Positions 16,378 through 25,556 of a stretch of 64,000 bases of DNA are shown here, one piece after another. Source of the DNA: a virus; the IMG/VR virus record IMGVR_UViG_3300043464_001711, positions 1 through 64,000 of that record; one strand, written 5' to 3'. Below the pieces are notes generated by a model. It searched no databases, was not told the DNA's origin, and worked only from the letters and a program-made list of their open reading frames with translations. The position numbers were made by a program, and so were the translations under genes. Each line of letters starts with the position of its first letter. The stretch's first letter is position 1.

Positions 16378-17467
16378 TTGTCTCTTCTGTTTTAGTTTCT
16401 GTTATTCCTGTTAAATCATATTGTTCTAAACTTTTTTCAAATTCAATGACCATTTTATTGGTCAAATTATCAAAATAGTTTTTAATTATTTCTTTTTGTT
16501 CTTCAGGTTTATATTTTGTATTTGTTTCATCCATTTCTGTGTACAATTCTTGTGGTTCTAAATCCTCCAACCAAGCTTGGATATAATTACCTAAAATATC
16601 TACGATATTATTAACATTGTTGGTCCACATACCGTTTCTATCTGTCATCCATTCAGGAACCATGTTAGGGACTTTACCAATAACGGGCACCCCACATCTC
16701 ATTGATTCTAAAGGAAAAGTACCAAAACCAGAAACATCGTCAACCCAAACAGAAACACAAGATTCAGACAAATTTTCTGCGAATTTTTCTCTAGACATTC
16801 CTCTTAAATCTCTAAAAGAAACCCATTTTAAATGTGGGTATTTAATATAAAATGCTTTAAATATTTTTAAAGTATCTCTTTGGTCTCTAGTATATATTGT
16901 AACGATTGGTTTTTTCGGTTCTTCTGATTTTTTAAAATAATCAGGTATTGAAATTGAGGTAGACCCGACTTCCATGAATTGATTGGCAAATAAATTTTGT
17001 ATATATTCTTTTTGAGTTTCAGATGTGGTAATGACATCTCTAACTTTATAATCAATCCAGGTTTTACCAGGTTCTAACATTTCAAAAATGTAATCATAAG
17101 CCTGACACATAATCATTTTTCTACAAGGTAACCCTTTAATTTGTTCCAAAACATTACCAAAAATTTCAGGTATAATAACTACGTCTACACCACTAACTTT
17201 TAATTCATTTCTTTCAATTGATAGGTGTGGTAGATTACCGTATTCTTCACCTAACCAAGATGATACACTTGAGTAATCATTTTTTTCATGAAGGATATAC
17301 GCTCTATACCCTAACTCATTTAACACTTTTACGTGTTCATAAACATTGGCTACACCTGCTGTAGGTGTCCCTTTTGTGTCCATAGTAAAGAAATAAATAC
17401 CAAAATCTTTTTTTGATAACCTCTCAATGTTGGACTCAATTTGTTTTACAATTTCTAATTTTTCCAT
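16370..17467 (-). CDS. glycosyltransferase, GT4-like (GT-B fold)
   Basis: 365 residues with two Rossmann-like halves. The first begins near GIYFFTMDTKGTPTAGVANV; the second (about 185-300) contains SFRDLRGMSREKFAENLS and FGTFPLESMRCGVPVIG, the acidic nucleotide-sugar motif of GT4-type retaining enzymes. The last 50 residues are acidic. Translation overlaps the downstream GT2-like gene. The sugar donor cannot be told from sequence alone. Confidence 0.75.
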   Translation of the reverse strand: MEKLEIVKQIESNIERLSKKDFGIYFFTMDTKGTPTAGVANVYEHVKVLNELGYRAYILHEKNDYSSVSSWLGEEYGNLPHLSIERNELKVSGVDVVIIPEIFGNVLEQIKGLPCRKMIMCQAYDYIFEMLEPGKTWIDYKVRDVITTSETQKEYIQNLFANQFMEVGSTSISIPDYFKKSEEPKKPIVTIYTRDQRDTLKIFKAFYIKYPHLKWVSFRDLRGMSREKFAENLSESCVSVWVDDVSGFGTFPLESMRCGVPVIGKVPNMVPEWMTDRNGMWTNNVNNIVDILGNYIQAWLEDLEPQELYTEMDETNTKYKPEEQKEIIKNYFDNLTNKMVIEFEKSLEQYDLTGITETKTEETNG

Positions 17468-17469
17468 TT

Positions 17470-17814
17470 TTAACTTCTGTTTCTTTTTATTAATTTATGT
17501 TTTATTAAAGTATTAAAAGCTAATTTAAAAGGTATACTTAATTGGTCCTCAAGTTTTTGTATACCCATAGCCTCGTCAACAACCCCTTGTTCACTAAGTA
17601 TGGCTTCCATTAAACCTTTAGTTAATTCCCATTTAGTCATATCAACCATGGGTCCTTGTAAATCAACAGATAATTCTTCACCAGAATCTTCATTCTCTTC
17701 TTTTTCTAATAAATCTTTTAAATTTTTAGGTTCTTCTTCATCAACTCTAACAAAATCAGAAATAGATTTTAAATCAAAGTAATATTGTTCCCCAGCTATA
17801 CCAAATAATTCCAT
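17470..17814 (-). CDS. hypothetical acidic protein
   Basis: 114 residues: an acidic first half (DEEEPKNLKDLLEKEENEDS) and a helical second half that ends in a basic tail (KHKLIKRNRS). No enzyme motif is visible. It starts 2 bases before the GT4-like gene, in the same operon. No family recognised. Confidence 0.5.
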   Translation of the reverse strand: MELFGIAGEQYYFDLKSISDFVRVDEEEPKNLKDLLEKEENEDSGEELSVDLQGPMVDMTKWELTKGLMEAILSEQGVVDEAMGIQKLEDQLSIPFKLAFNTLIKHKLIKRNRS

Positions 17815-17850
17815 GATTAATTATTAATAATAAATTTTAATATGTAAACT

Positions 17851-18546
17851 TTATAAAACCCAATCACCCTTTTCTTCTACCAAAATATTTTGGATTGATT
17901 TTATAAAAGAGTCGTCTATCTCTTTAATTGTTTTAATTACTAGATTAGGTTGTATCATTAATTTATTGTGTTCTTTTTCTATTTTAACACAAACTTTTTC
18001 TTTTGGTTTAGTACTAATTATTGTTGGGTGATCAGTAATCATTACATCTACATAATCCCAAACTTTTTCATATTCTGTAACAAATTTTATATTTGGACAC
18101 ATAGATTTTGTTTTAGATAAGAAAAACAGAGTAGAGGGGATAGATAAACCACCCTCCCTAGTAATTATAATAAATTCATGTTCAGGATTTTCTAATATTA
18201 AATTATTTAAAGTTTCTACAGCTGAACTAACAACCTCATTAGCATACCCAAAAATTTCTAATGTACATTTTTCATACATAAATTCTTCTAAAGTAACTTT
18301 TTTCTTAACACTTAATAATTTAGTTTCTTCTTCAGACTCAAAAAAAGTATCTTCATTAAATTCCGGGTTAAACTCTAATTCGGCCTGCGTAATTTCTTCT
18401 TCAGGAAAAATAACCCATTTTTCTAGGTCATAATCTTTAACTTCTATTGGTTCATCATCTTCATTAGCAAAATACTTTTGAAAAGTATTTTCTATTTGAC
18501 CAAAATAATCTCTTAATACATTATCTATTGAAACACCTATCTTCAT
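17851..18546 (-). CDS. HAD-like protein with the nucleophile position altered
   Basis: 231 residues. The N-terminus IGVSIDNVLRD (3-13) matches HAD motif I, usually D-x-D at this place, but the first Asp is replaced by Ser6 while Asp8 is kept. Later segments FIIITREGGLS (motif II-like) and YVDVMITDHPTI (motif IV-like) keep the HAD order, resembling 5'-nucleotidase-type phage HADs. Without the nucleophile it is probably not a standard phosphatase. An insertion rich in Glu spans about 40-80. It overlaps the upstream 49-residue gene (ATGA). Confidence 0.58.
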   Translation of the reverse strand: MKIGVSIDNVLRDYFGQIENTFQKYFANEDDEPIEVKDYDLEKWVIFPEEEITQAELEFNPEFNEDTFFESEEETKLLSVKKKVTLEEFMYEKCTLEIFGYANEVVSSAVETLNNLILENPEHEFIIITREGGLSIPSTLFFLSKTKSMCPNIKFVTEYEKVWDYVDVMITDHPTIISTKPKEKVCVKIEKEHNKLMIQPNLVIKTIKEIDDSFIKSIQNILVEEKGDWVL

Positions 18547-18692
18547 TTTTCTTCTACACTATATATACTTAATAACTCATCAGCTATGAGTTTTTTTAAT
18601 TTTGAAAAGTAATCTATAGCCTTTTTCTTTGAATCTGCTTTTATCAAGGATATACTTTCCCCTGAATTATTTTTTAACTGAAACGTTTTCAT
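18543..18692 (-). CDS. small basic protein, 49 residues
   Basis: ATG at 18690-18692 and TGA at 18543-18545. It fills the gap between PhoH and the HAD-like gene, ending in an ATGA overlap with the latter and starting one base after the PhoH stop, which supports a real gene. Lys-rich with an even helical pattern (SKKKAIDYFSKLKKLIADEL). No family recognised. Confidence 0.65.
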   Translation of the reverse strand: MKTFQLKNNSGESISLIKADSKKKAIDYFSKLKKLIADELLSIYSVEEK

Positions 18693-18693
18693 A

Positions 18694-19449
18694 TTAGTTC
18701 TTTCTTTTAGTTACTGGTATTCTTCCGTCGGCTAAAGCCTTTTCGTAATTATCTATTATTTTAATTAAAAGTGGGTCTCTAACAATATCATTTCTGTCAA
18801 ATCTAAAATGGAACATTTGGTCATCTTCCCCTAAAATTTCTTTAACAAAAAAATCTAAAGCAACATATTTCTCATTGATATCATTTTGTCTTGAGTCACC
18901 AATAATAGTTATTTTAGAACCTTCACCAAAACGAGTAATGGTAGTCATTAATTGTTTTATATCTGCGTTCTGCATTTCATCACATATGATATAAGAATGT
19001 TTAAAAGTTCTACCCCTCATATAAGCGATAGGTTCAAATTTAATTGTACCATTATCAATCAACATTTTCAAGGTTTTACCATCCATCATCTCTACTAAGT
19101 TATCTAAAAAAGATTCCATAAATGGTTGTACTTTATCTTTTTCAGAACCAGGTAGGAAACCTAAATCTTCACCAGAAGTTTCTAATGGTTTAACTAAAAT
19201 AATTCTTTTAATTTCACCCTTTTGTAAAGCTTTAACTGCGGCCCAACAAGCTGTAAATGTTTTTGAAGTTCCTGGGGGCCCTACTATTGTTGATATTCTA
19301 GAATTTTTTAATCCATTAAAAAGTTCGTATTGTTTTTCTGACAATTTAACTGATTTATAAGATCCAAATTCTCTATTAATAGATTCATTGTCTAAATACT
19401 CATCATAAGCTTCTTGAGCATTTATTTTACCTCTTTTACGATTTGACAT
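18694..19449 (-). CDS. phoH: PhoH-like ATPase
   Basis: 251 residues, the usual length for phage PhoH. Walker A is GPPGTSKT at 57-64, Walker B is YIICDEMQN near 153-161, and GDSRQND near 184 is the sensor-like motif. PhoH proteins are P-loop NTPases related to the N-terminal part of superfamily I helicases, with a probable RNA-linked role. They are frequent in T4-like and marine phages. It starts 3 bases after the GDP-fucose synthase gene. Confidence 0.9.
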   Translation of the reverse strand: MSNRKRGKINAQEAYDEYLDNESINREFGSYKSVKLSEKQYELFNGLKNSRISTIVGPPGTSKTFTACWAAVKALQKGEIKRIILVKPLETSGEDLGFLPGSEKDKVQPFMESFLDNLVEMMDGKTLKMLIDNGTIKFEPIAYMRGRTFKHSYIICDEMQNADIKQLMTTITRFGEGSKITIIGDSRQNDINEKYVALDFFVKEILGEDDQMFHFRFDRNDIVRDPLLIKIIDNYEKALADGRIPVTKRKN

Positions 19450-19452
19450 ATA

Positions 19453-20361
19453 TTATTTTCTTATAATTTTATAGTTTTTTTCAAAATAATCAATAGTATG
19501 TTTTAAACCATCATATAATGGTGTAAATTTAAAGTTTGGTAAATAGTTTTTTATTTTACTATTATCACTAGGTTTTCTGTATTGTCCATCAGGTTTATTA
19601 GTGTCAAAAACAACATTACCTTTAAAATTCATTAATTCAGTTATAATTTCTACTACTTCTTTTATAGAAATTTCTTCTGAAGTTGACAATATTACCGGTT
19701 CCGATTCATTATAATTTTCTAAAACCCATTCTGTTAATTTTGCCACATCTTGACTAAAAATAAACTCTCTTAATGGATTACCACTACCCCACACAATAAA
19801 ATCTGTTTTATTTTCTCTCGCTAAATAACATCTATGTATTAAGGACGGTATAACATGCCCATTTTCTAAATTATAATTGTCATTTGGCCCGTATATATTT
19901 GTTGGGATGACTGACTTGTAATTTAGTCCGTATTGTTCCCGATAAGCACGTATCTGAATGTCAGCCATTCTTTTGGCGTAAGCATAAGCGTCATTACTAA
20001 AATGTGGTGGTCCTAAATGTATTTTTTTTTCGGTTAATGGATATTCTATTGTATCAGGAAATATACAAGTAGATAAAAAACAAACTAAATTTTTTACACC
20101 ACAAATCCTAGAACTTTCAATAACGTTGGTATTCATTGTAATATTATCATAAAAGAACTCACCCTTATAATTCATATTACTACCAACACCCCCTACTTTA
20201 GCCGCACAATGAATAACACTATCAAAACCTTTTAACATTAAAAGTGTAGTCCTATCTTTTTGTCTTAAATCGTATTCTGTCGATTTTGGTTTGTAGTAAA
20301 TATCACTATTAAATTCAGAACCAACAAGACCGTTACCACCTGTAATTAAAATCTTTTTCAT
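19453..20361 (-). CDS. fcl: GDP-L-fucose synthase
   Basis: 302 residues, family length. It catalyses epimerisation and NADPH reduction of GDP-4-keto-6-deoxymannose to GDP-L-fucose. The NADP-binding GGNGLVGS is at 8-15. The active-site segment STCIFP replaces the common SSCIYP but keeps Ser and Cys; Y-A-Y-A-K supplies the catalytic Tyr/Lys pair, and NGHVIPSLIHR holds the conserved His. It shares one base with the GDP-mannose dehydratase gene, so the two-step pathway is translated together. Confidence 0.9.
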   Translation of the reverse strand: MKKILITGGNGLVGSEFNSDIYYKPKSTEYDLRQKDRTTLLMLKGFDSVIHCAAKVGGVGSNMNYKGEFFYDNITMNTNVIESSRICGVKNLVCFLSTCIFPDTIEYPLTEKKIHLGPPHFSNDAYAYAKRMADIQIRAYREQYGLNYKSVIPTNIYGPNDNYNLENGHVIPSLIHRCYLARENKTDFIVWGSGNPLREFIFSQDVAKLTEWVLENYNESEPVILSTSEEISIKEVVEIITELMNFKGNVVFDTNKPDGQYRKPSDNSKIKNYLPNFKFTPLYDGLKHTIDYFEKNYKIIRK

Positions 20362-21398
20362 TAAAACCTAGGTTTAAGGATTGTATTCATAACCTCACTA
20401 GGTATATCAAGTTGGGGTTCATTACCTTTATAGTGATCTAACCAATATTCTATCATTTCATCTAACATTGTTTCAAAGCTATATTTAGGTTTCCACCCTA
20501 ATTTATTTCTTAATTTACTTGAGTCACCTTTTAAATTGTATAGTTCTTCAGGTCTAAAATGTTTATCATCAATCACGACATAATCCCTAAAATCTAATTC
20601 TAATTTATTAAATGTATATTCACATAAATCTTTAACTGAGTGTGAAATACCTGTTGAACAAACAAAATCATCTGGTTTATCGGTTTGCAACATCATCCAC
20701 ATTGCCTCTACATAATCCTTTGCATGACCCCAATCCCTAGTTGCACCAAGATTTCCTAAATATAAATTGTTTTGTAACCCTAATTTAATTCTAACCGCGG
20801 CTTTAACAACTTTATTAGTTACAAAGTTTGTTCCTCTTCTCGGTGATTCGTGATTAAATAAAATTCCATTCCATATTTTCATTCCATAAGAATTTCTATA
20901 ATTCTTACAAATATTATATGAAAATACTTTAGCACACCCATATGGTGATACAGGATTCATTGGGGTTGTTTCTCGTTGGTATCCATCATCATCAATCATA
21001 TTACCAAACATTTCGGATGATGAAGCCTGATATATTTTTGAGTTTGGGGAAACCATTCTAGCTGCCTCTAATAAATTAAGTGTACCTAAACCAGTCGCAT
21101 TAGCCGTGTATATCGGTTGGTCAAAACTAACCCTAACATGTGATTGAGCGGCTAGATTATATATTTCATCAGGTTGTACTTTTTGTAAAACTCTAACTAA
21201 TGATGCCATATCAGTTAAATCAGCATACTCTAAATTAATTTTACCCTTTGAATGTAGATGTTCTATTCTAGTAGATTGTGTTTCAGATACAGAATTTCTT
21301 TTTACTGTACCCCATATTTCATAATCCTTATCCAACAAAAATTCTGTTAAATAAGAACCGTCTTGTCCGTTAATACCTGTTATTAATGCTTTTTTCAT
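20361..21398 (-). CDS. gmd: GDP-mannose 4,6-dehydratase
   Basis: 345 residues, normal length. First committed step of GDP-L-fucose synthesis: GDP-D-mannose to GDP-4-keto-6-deoxy-D-mannose. Motifs are GINGQDGSYLTE (8-19, NADP site), YQASSSEMFG (catalytic region), SPYGCAKV (Tyr-x-x-x-Lys) and RDWGHAKDYVEAM, all diagnostic of GMD. The next gene encodes the following enzyme, and fucosyltransferase genes lie upstream. GDP-mannose must come from the host, since its synthesis genes are not in this window. Confidence 0.94.
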   Translation of the reverse strand: MKKALITGINGQDGSYLTEFLLDKDYEIWGTVKRNSVSETQSTRIEHLHSKGKINLEYADLTDMASLVRVLQKVQPDEIYNLAAQSHVRVSFDQPIYTANATGLGTLNLLEAARMVSPNSKIYQASSSEMFGNMIDDDGYQRETTPMNPVSPYGCAKVFSYNICKNYRNSYGMKIWNGILFNHESPRRGTNFVTNKVVKAAVRIKLGLQNNLYLGNLGATRDWGHAKDYVEAMWMMLQTDKPDDFVCSTGISHSVKDLCEYTFNKLELDFRDYVVIDDKHFRPEELYNLKGDSSKLRNKLGWKPKYSFETMLDEMIEYWLDHYKGNEPQLDIPSEVMNTILKPRF

Positions 21399-21406
21399 TT
21401 ATAATA

Positions 21407-22234
21407 TTAATTTTTACATAATTCCGTAACTCTCTCAAAGAAAAAAGGATATTTTTTATTCATACATATTTCATAGTTTTTTTTCATAGCATGTATTCTT
21501 TTTGTAAAATCTTCTTCTTTTAATGTTTCTAAAACGTTTTTTAATTCAGTTTGATTATTTACTACAATAATCCCGTTTTTGTCAAAAAAATCGTCTATAT
21601 TTGGACAACCCCAATAAATAGGGATAGTGAAACTCATAAAACAGTCAATTAATTTTTCTGTAAAATAATTTTTTTGTTGACAATTTTCAATCACTAAATG
21701 GAACATCGAGTTTGTAAAAAGTTCTATTTTAGTATCTATACGGTTTTTTGGGAATAAAAAATCAAACTCATATTTTTTATTAATAATATTGTCAATACTG
21801 TGTCTAAAAATATGTCCATTTAATTGTCTTTTACCACTCCTAATAAAAGACAATTTAAATTTTTTGTCTTCGATTTTGAAATTATTAAAATACCCATTTT
21901 CTAAGTCAATTTTTTCATTATTTACATCCGTTAATACCCAACAGGAACCGTAACAAAATAATTCTGAATTTGAACAATTCTTTAATACTATTTCGTCTGA
22001 AGAATATATTTTATTAAAAAATTTTTGATTGTTTATTATTATTTGTGTTAAATTCGTAAATACCAAAGGTTCACAACCATTAATAAGTATTAAATTATCA
22101 AAATTATCCCTATCATATTTTAAACTATTAAAAAAATAATCGTGACTGGGGTCTATAATAATTTTTGTTTTTTTTTCAGAATAACCAAATAAATTAGGTA
22201 TTCCATTGGGGTTATAAGATTCTATTTTATACAT
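21407..22234 (-). CDS. fucosyltransferase, GT10-like
   Basis: 275 residues. The second half holds FHLVIENCQQKNYFTEKLID followed by PIYWGCPNIDDFF, which fits the GT10 alpha-1,3/4-fucosyltransferase signature (E-N, then Y-x-T-E-K-L, then P-x-Y-W-G). These enzymes use GDP-L-fucose, made by the two adjacent genes. It overlaps the upstream gene by 8 bases. Confidence 0.78.
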   Translation of the reverse strand: MYKIESYNPNGIPNLFGYSEKKTKIIIDPSHDYFFNSLKYDRDNFDNLILINGCEPLVFTNLTQIIINNQKFFNKIYSSDEIVLKNCSNSELFCYGSCWVLTDVNNEKIDLENGYFNNFKIEDKKFKLSFIRSGKRQLNGHIFRHSIDNIINKKYEFDFLFPKNRIDTKIELFTNSMFHLVIENCQQKNYFTEKLIDCFMSFTIPIYWGCPNIDDFFDKNGIIVVNNQTELKNVLETLKEEDFTKRIHAMKKNYEICMNKKYPFFFERVTELCKN

Positions 22235-22928
22235 TTTTAACTTGAAAATATTTTATATTATGAAAAACATAACTATTTGTAATATAATTTTCTGGTATAA
22301 AACAAATAGTGTTTTTTTTATTTATAGCTGAAGCTAAAACTGATTGACCACTAAAACTACATATAAATTGGTGACAACTATTAATGATGTCTGTATAATG
22401 AAAAATAGAATCTATCTCAACGTATTCATATAATTCAATATCTCTATTTATTTTATGGTTGTCAGATATTTTATTTTTAAACTTAGGTATTACCACAGTT
22501 TTATTTGGAAAATTAATTTTTATGAAATCATCTAAATTTTTAGGTACTACGGGGTTTGTTGAAACACTACTTATATCTAAAATAATTTTATCATTAAATT
22601 CAATTATATTTTTTGGTTCATAATATATTTTTGGTATTCTATTCTGTGGTTCAAACCCGTGACATATTTCTTGATTATATATAATAGATTCATTAGGACT
22701 TACCCTTGAGAATCCTACACAAGAGCCGACATTAAAAGGTTCGTCTGAAATCCCTTTTACATATGGGTTAAGACCCCAAACTAAATCATATATTTCATCA
22801 TTTCGGTAAACGTTATCTTTTGATATGTAAAATTCATAACCTAATTTATGGTATAATTCAGGTAACGTTGAATATTGTAAATTATCCCCCAACCCACCCC
22901 AAGGTTGATATAGTACCTTATTGTTCAT
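22227..22928 (-). CDS. glycosyltransferase-like protein (GT9-like)
   Basis: 233 residues. The start NNKVLYQPWGGLGDNLQYST followed by LPELYHKLG is the nucleotide-sugar GT-B pattern of heptosyltransferase-like (GT9) proteins, and HQFICSFSGQSVLASAI near 186-202 matches their second-domain donor site. It is short and may lack part of a domain. It overlaps both neighbours (8 and 11 bases). Donor and acceptor are unknown. Confidence 0.58.
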   Translation of the reverse strand: MNNKVLYQPWGGLGDNLQYSTLPELYHKLGYEFYISKDNVYRNDEIYDLVWGLNPYVKGISDEPFNVGSCVGFSRVSPNESIIYNQEICHGFEPQNRIPKIYYEPKNIIEFNDKIILDISSVSTNPVVPKNLDDFIKINFPNKTVVIPKFKNKISDNHKINRDIELYEYVEIDSIFHYTDIINSCHQFICSFSGQSVLASAINKKNTICFIPENYITNSYVFHNIKYFQVKNV

Positions 22929-23517
22929 TAAATTCTATTATTAAAGTCCCTCTAATAGATTCTAATATATAATACGATTTGATTATTTCACTATTATTTA
23001 ACACCCATTCATCAGCGGCCTTTCTTACTTGTGGTAAGAAATTATAATCGTCAATTATAGCGACTTTACAAGAATTTTTTAATAAATTTAAATCTTTAAT
23101 TTTACCTTCATAACTGTGGTCACCATCTATATGGATTAAATCATAAAAATCATCAAATTTTGTTATTGTATGAGAATCAACATTTAAAAAAGTATATTCT
23201 AAAGATGGTTTAATATATTTTTTTATATTTTCTTCAGCAACATTTAATGAATTTTTTTCATAATCATCACAATCAATACCAACAACCTTTTCAATATTAT
23301 TACTACCAGATACCATTACACCTAAACTATAACCATATCTTACACCTATTTCTAGTATTTTTTTTGGTTGGTAATGTTTTGAAATAGCATAATAATATTC
23401 ATAATAATTATTACTTTTTAAATATTCGTCGTGTGTTGTACCCAACTCTAAAAAAAATTCTGGTTTAACAACGTCAAAAATAGACTTTGGTTTTAGTTCT
23501 AAAATTAAATTTTTCAT
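22918..23517 (-). CDS. SAM-dependent methyltransferase
   Basis: 199 residues. Class I methyltransferase motif I is ILEIGVRYGYSLG near 55-67, the acidic post-I segment is VVGIDCDD near 78-85, and DLIHIDGDHSYEGK near 123-136 is a motif common in small O-methyltransferases of glycan clusters. AIIDDYNFLPQVRKA follows. Likely methylates a sugar hydroxyl. It overlaps the next gene by 11 bases. Confidence 0.75.
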   Translation of the reverse strand: MKNLILELKPKSIFDVVKPEFFLELGTTHDEYLKSNNYYEYYYAISKHYQPKKILEIGVRYGYSLGVMVSGSNNIEKVVGIDCDDYEKNSLNVAEENIKKYIKPSLEYTFLNVDSHTITKFDDFYDLIHIDGDHSYEGKIKDLNLLKNSCKVAIIDDYNFLPQVRKAADEWVLNNSEIIKSYYILESIRGTLIIEFNEQ

Positions 23518-23520
23518 TTT

Positions 23521-24147
23521 TTATTGTATTTTTTTAAATACACCACTAAGTATGTTAGTGTAATTTTGTTCGTTTTTTCTTATAGTATCTTCTATATTGG
23601 ATATGTTAACAACATCGTAACCAATTTCATTCATAAATTTTATTAATGAATCTTCATTAAAATGCCATAAATGTTCATTTGGTTTTCTATGTTTCCAAGT
23701 CTCAAACCAATCATCCGAAAAATAATGACAATTAGGTAATGATATAACAATATATTTTGTTTTAATGTTTTTAATTTGATATATATCCTCTAAATGTTCA
23801 AGAACATCAAAAAAGCACACAACATCAAAATCTTGTGAATATATATCATCAATATATTCACAAGATTTTGGGATATTATATTCATTACTAATATCAGACC
23901 CGTAACAATTTGGAATTAAGTCGGAGGCAACCTTTAAAAAATCACCATTACCGTAACCAACGTCCAGTAATTTATTTATGGGACCATTAATACTACCCAA
24001 AATATAGCCAAGTCTTAAATACCCCATTCTTAACCCTAATTCACCTAATTTATTATAGTTATTTGAATATTCAAACCCATAATTAAAAGGTTTTTTTTCA
24101 ATTTGTTCTATTACACCGTTTTCTAATTTTTTATAATTTTCTAACAT
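23521..24147 (-). CDS. SAM-dependent methyltransferase
   Basis: 208 residues. Motif I is KLLDVGYGNGDFLKVA near 59-74; VVCFFDVLEHLEDI near 109-122 is the DxLEH motif typical of Methyltransf_23-type enzymes of sugar pathways. ISLPNCHYFSDDWFETWKH follows. Its start overlaps the FkbM-like gene by 7 bases. With its neighbours it gives three methyltransferases in a row. Confidence 0.78.
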   Translation of the reverse strand: MLENYKKLENGVIEQIEKKPFNYGFEYSNNYNKLGELGLRMGYLRLGYILGSINGPINKLLDVGYGNGDFLKVASDLIPNCYGSDISNEYNIPKSCEYIDDIYSQDFDVVCFFDVLEHLEDIYQIKNIKTKYIVISLPNCHYFSDDWFETWKHRKPNEHLWHFNEDSLIKFMNEIGYDVVNISNIEDTIRKNEQNYTNILSGVFKKIQ

Positions 24148-24761
24148 ATTTTTTTATTTTTAAAAATGGTATCACAACCAAGATAGGATATAATCTCAAA
24201 ACTATTTTCTAACATAATATTAGTTATGTTTATATCATTATAATTGTTTTCAATACTCATAAAATTAATTTGATATTTATTAAAATCTATTGTTTTTAAA
24301 ATATTTAATTCAGAGCCTTCTACATCTAAACTAGCATAATCAATTACTGATGGTAGATTTAATTCATCCATTGTTATAGTTTTACATCTAATAATTTCTT
24401 TTTTACCACCCATAGAACGTAATTCATTTTCAATTCTAGTTAAGTGTCTAGGGTCATAATTTTTTACGATACCACTAAGCATTTCAGTATACCCTTCTAG
24501 TACTAAAAAATCTTCTTCACCACTAACCCCAGAAAGAGCTGACTCAACTAAAATACAGTTACGGTTGTTTTTTAATTTTTCAAATACACTAGGTATTGGT
24601 TCTATACAAACCCCAGACCAGCCTAGTTTTTCAAACAAAAAAGTATTATTACCTGTTATACCATCATGGGCACCAATATCTAGAAAAAACCCATTTTCTT
24701 TATTTTTAAAAAAATTTTCGTATAAAAATTTATCTTGATTAAATTGACTGTAGAATTCCAT
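24141..24761 (-). CDS. FkbM-family methyltransferase
   Basis: 206 residues, family length. FFLDIGAHDGITGNNTFLFE near 25-44 is the FkbM form of the SAM site; WSGVCIEPIPSVFEKL and VIDYASLDVEGSELNIL (acidic segment VEGSE) complete the signature. FkbM enzymes commonly O-methylate glycans. It is the most upstream of three adjacent methyltransferases and is flanked by fucosyltransferases. Confidence 0.88.
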   Translation of the reverse strand: MEFYSQFNQDKFLYENFFKNKENGFFLDIGAHDGITGNNTFLFEKLGWSGVCIEPIPSVFEKLKNNRNCILVESALSGVSGEEDFLVLEGYTEMLSGIVKNYDPRHLTRIENELRSMGGKKEIIRCKTITMDELNLPSVIDYASLDVEGSELNILKTIDFNKYQINFMSIENNYNDINITNIMLENSFEIISYLGCDTIFKNKKIC

Positions 24762-24784
24762 TTTTTTATTAAAAAGTTATTATT

Positions 24785-25555
24785 TTATATTTTTATTATA
24801 TTAATAAAATATAAATCATTTGTATTATGTTGTAAATAGTTACCAAACCAATTGGTTGGTGCTATAACTTTTTTATTTGGGTTTTGATTTAACCAAGCTC
24901 CCCACCAAGAAAAACTAGAATTGGCTATAATATTATTTTTACATAAAGACATTAACCACAAATCAATATAATCTTTATTACCTTCAATAAAAATAAAATT
25001 TTCACCTTTAAACACATCTTTACACCATTCAATATCATCTGAAAAAATTAAAAATTTAGTATTTTTAGAAAATTCTTTAATACTATTTTTGTAATATTCT
25101 AGTGTACACGTTGGGTGGTGATTCGGGTATTTTAAATAATCCCCCCTTCTAACATGGAGTGAACAAGTTTCACCAGTTAATATTTCACCATATTTTTCAT
25201 ATATTTTTTTACTAGATTCATCATCTATACTATATAAATCCAATATTTTTTTTCTATTATGTATAAAATATTTTTCACTTTGGAAATAACCATGTAATTT
25301 TTGATTAGGTTTATAAGGTATTTTCTGATAATGAAAAAATGGTTCGTGATAGTTATTTTCCACATTTAAATTATGGTCAATAAATTTAATTTTAGATAAA
25401 ATATTATTAGTATAACTTTTTATTGGTTGGTGTCCTATTACACTATCATTTATATTAAAAATAATTTTATCACCATTATCTAAAGCTAAAGAATAAGCTG
25501 AGGCTATTTGAAATAAATAATTACCTAAACCACCCATTAAATTTGATGTAACCAT
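24785..25555 (-). CDS. alpha-1,2-fucosyltransferase-like, GT11
   Basis: 256 residues. GGLGNYLFQIASAYSLA near 8-24 is the GT11 start, SLHVRRGDY near 132-140 is the HxRRGDY donor motif, and NSSFSWWGAWLN near 212-223 is the third family motif, so the whole signature is present. The donor is GDP-L-fucose. It sits just upstream of the methyltransferases in the block that also makes the donor. Confidence 0.9.
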   Translation of the reverse strand: MVTSNLMGGLGNYLFQIASAYSLALDNGDKIIFNINDSVIGHQPIKSYTNNILSKIKFIDHNLNVENNYHEPFFHYQKIPYKPNQKLHGYFQSEKYFIHNRKKILDLYSIDDESSKKIYEKYGEILTGETCSLHVRRGDYLKYPNHHPTCTLEYYKNSIKEFSKNTKFLIFSDDIEWCKDVFKGENFIFIEGNKDYIDLWLMSLCKNNIIANSSFSWWGAWLNQNPNKKVIAPTNWFGNYLQHNTNDLYFINIIKI

Positions 25556-25556
25556 A

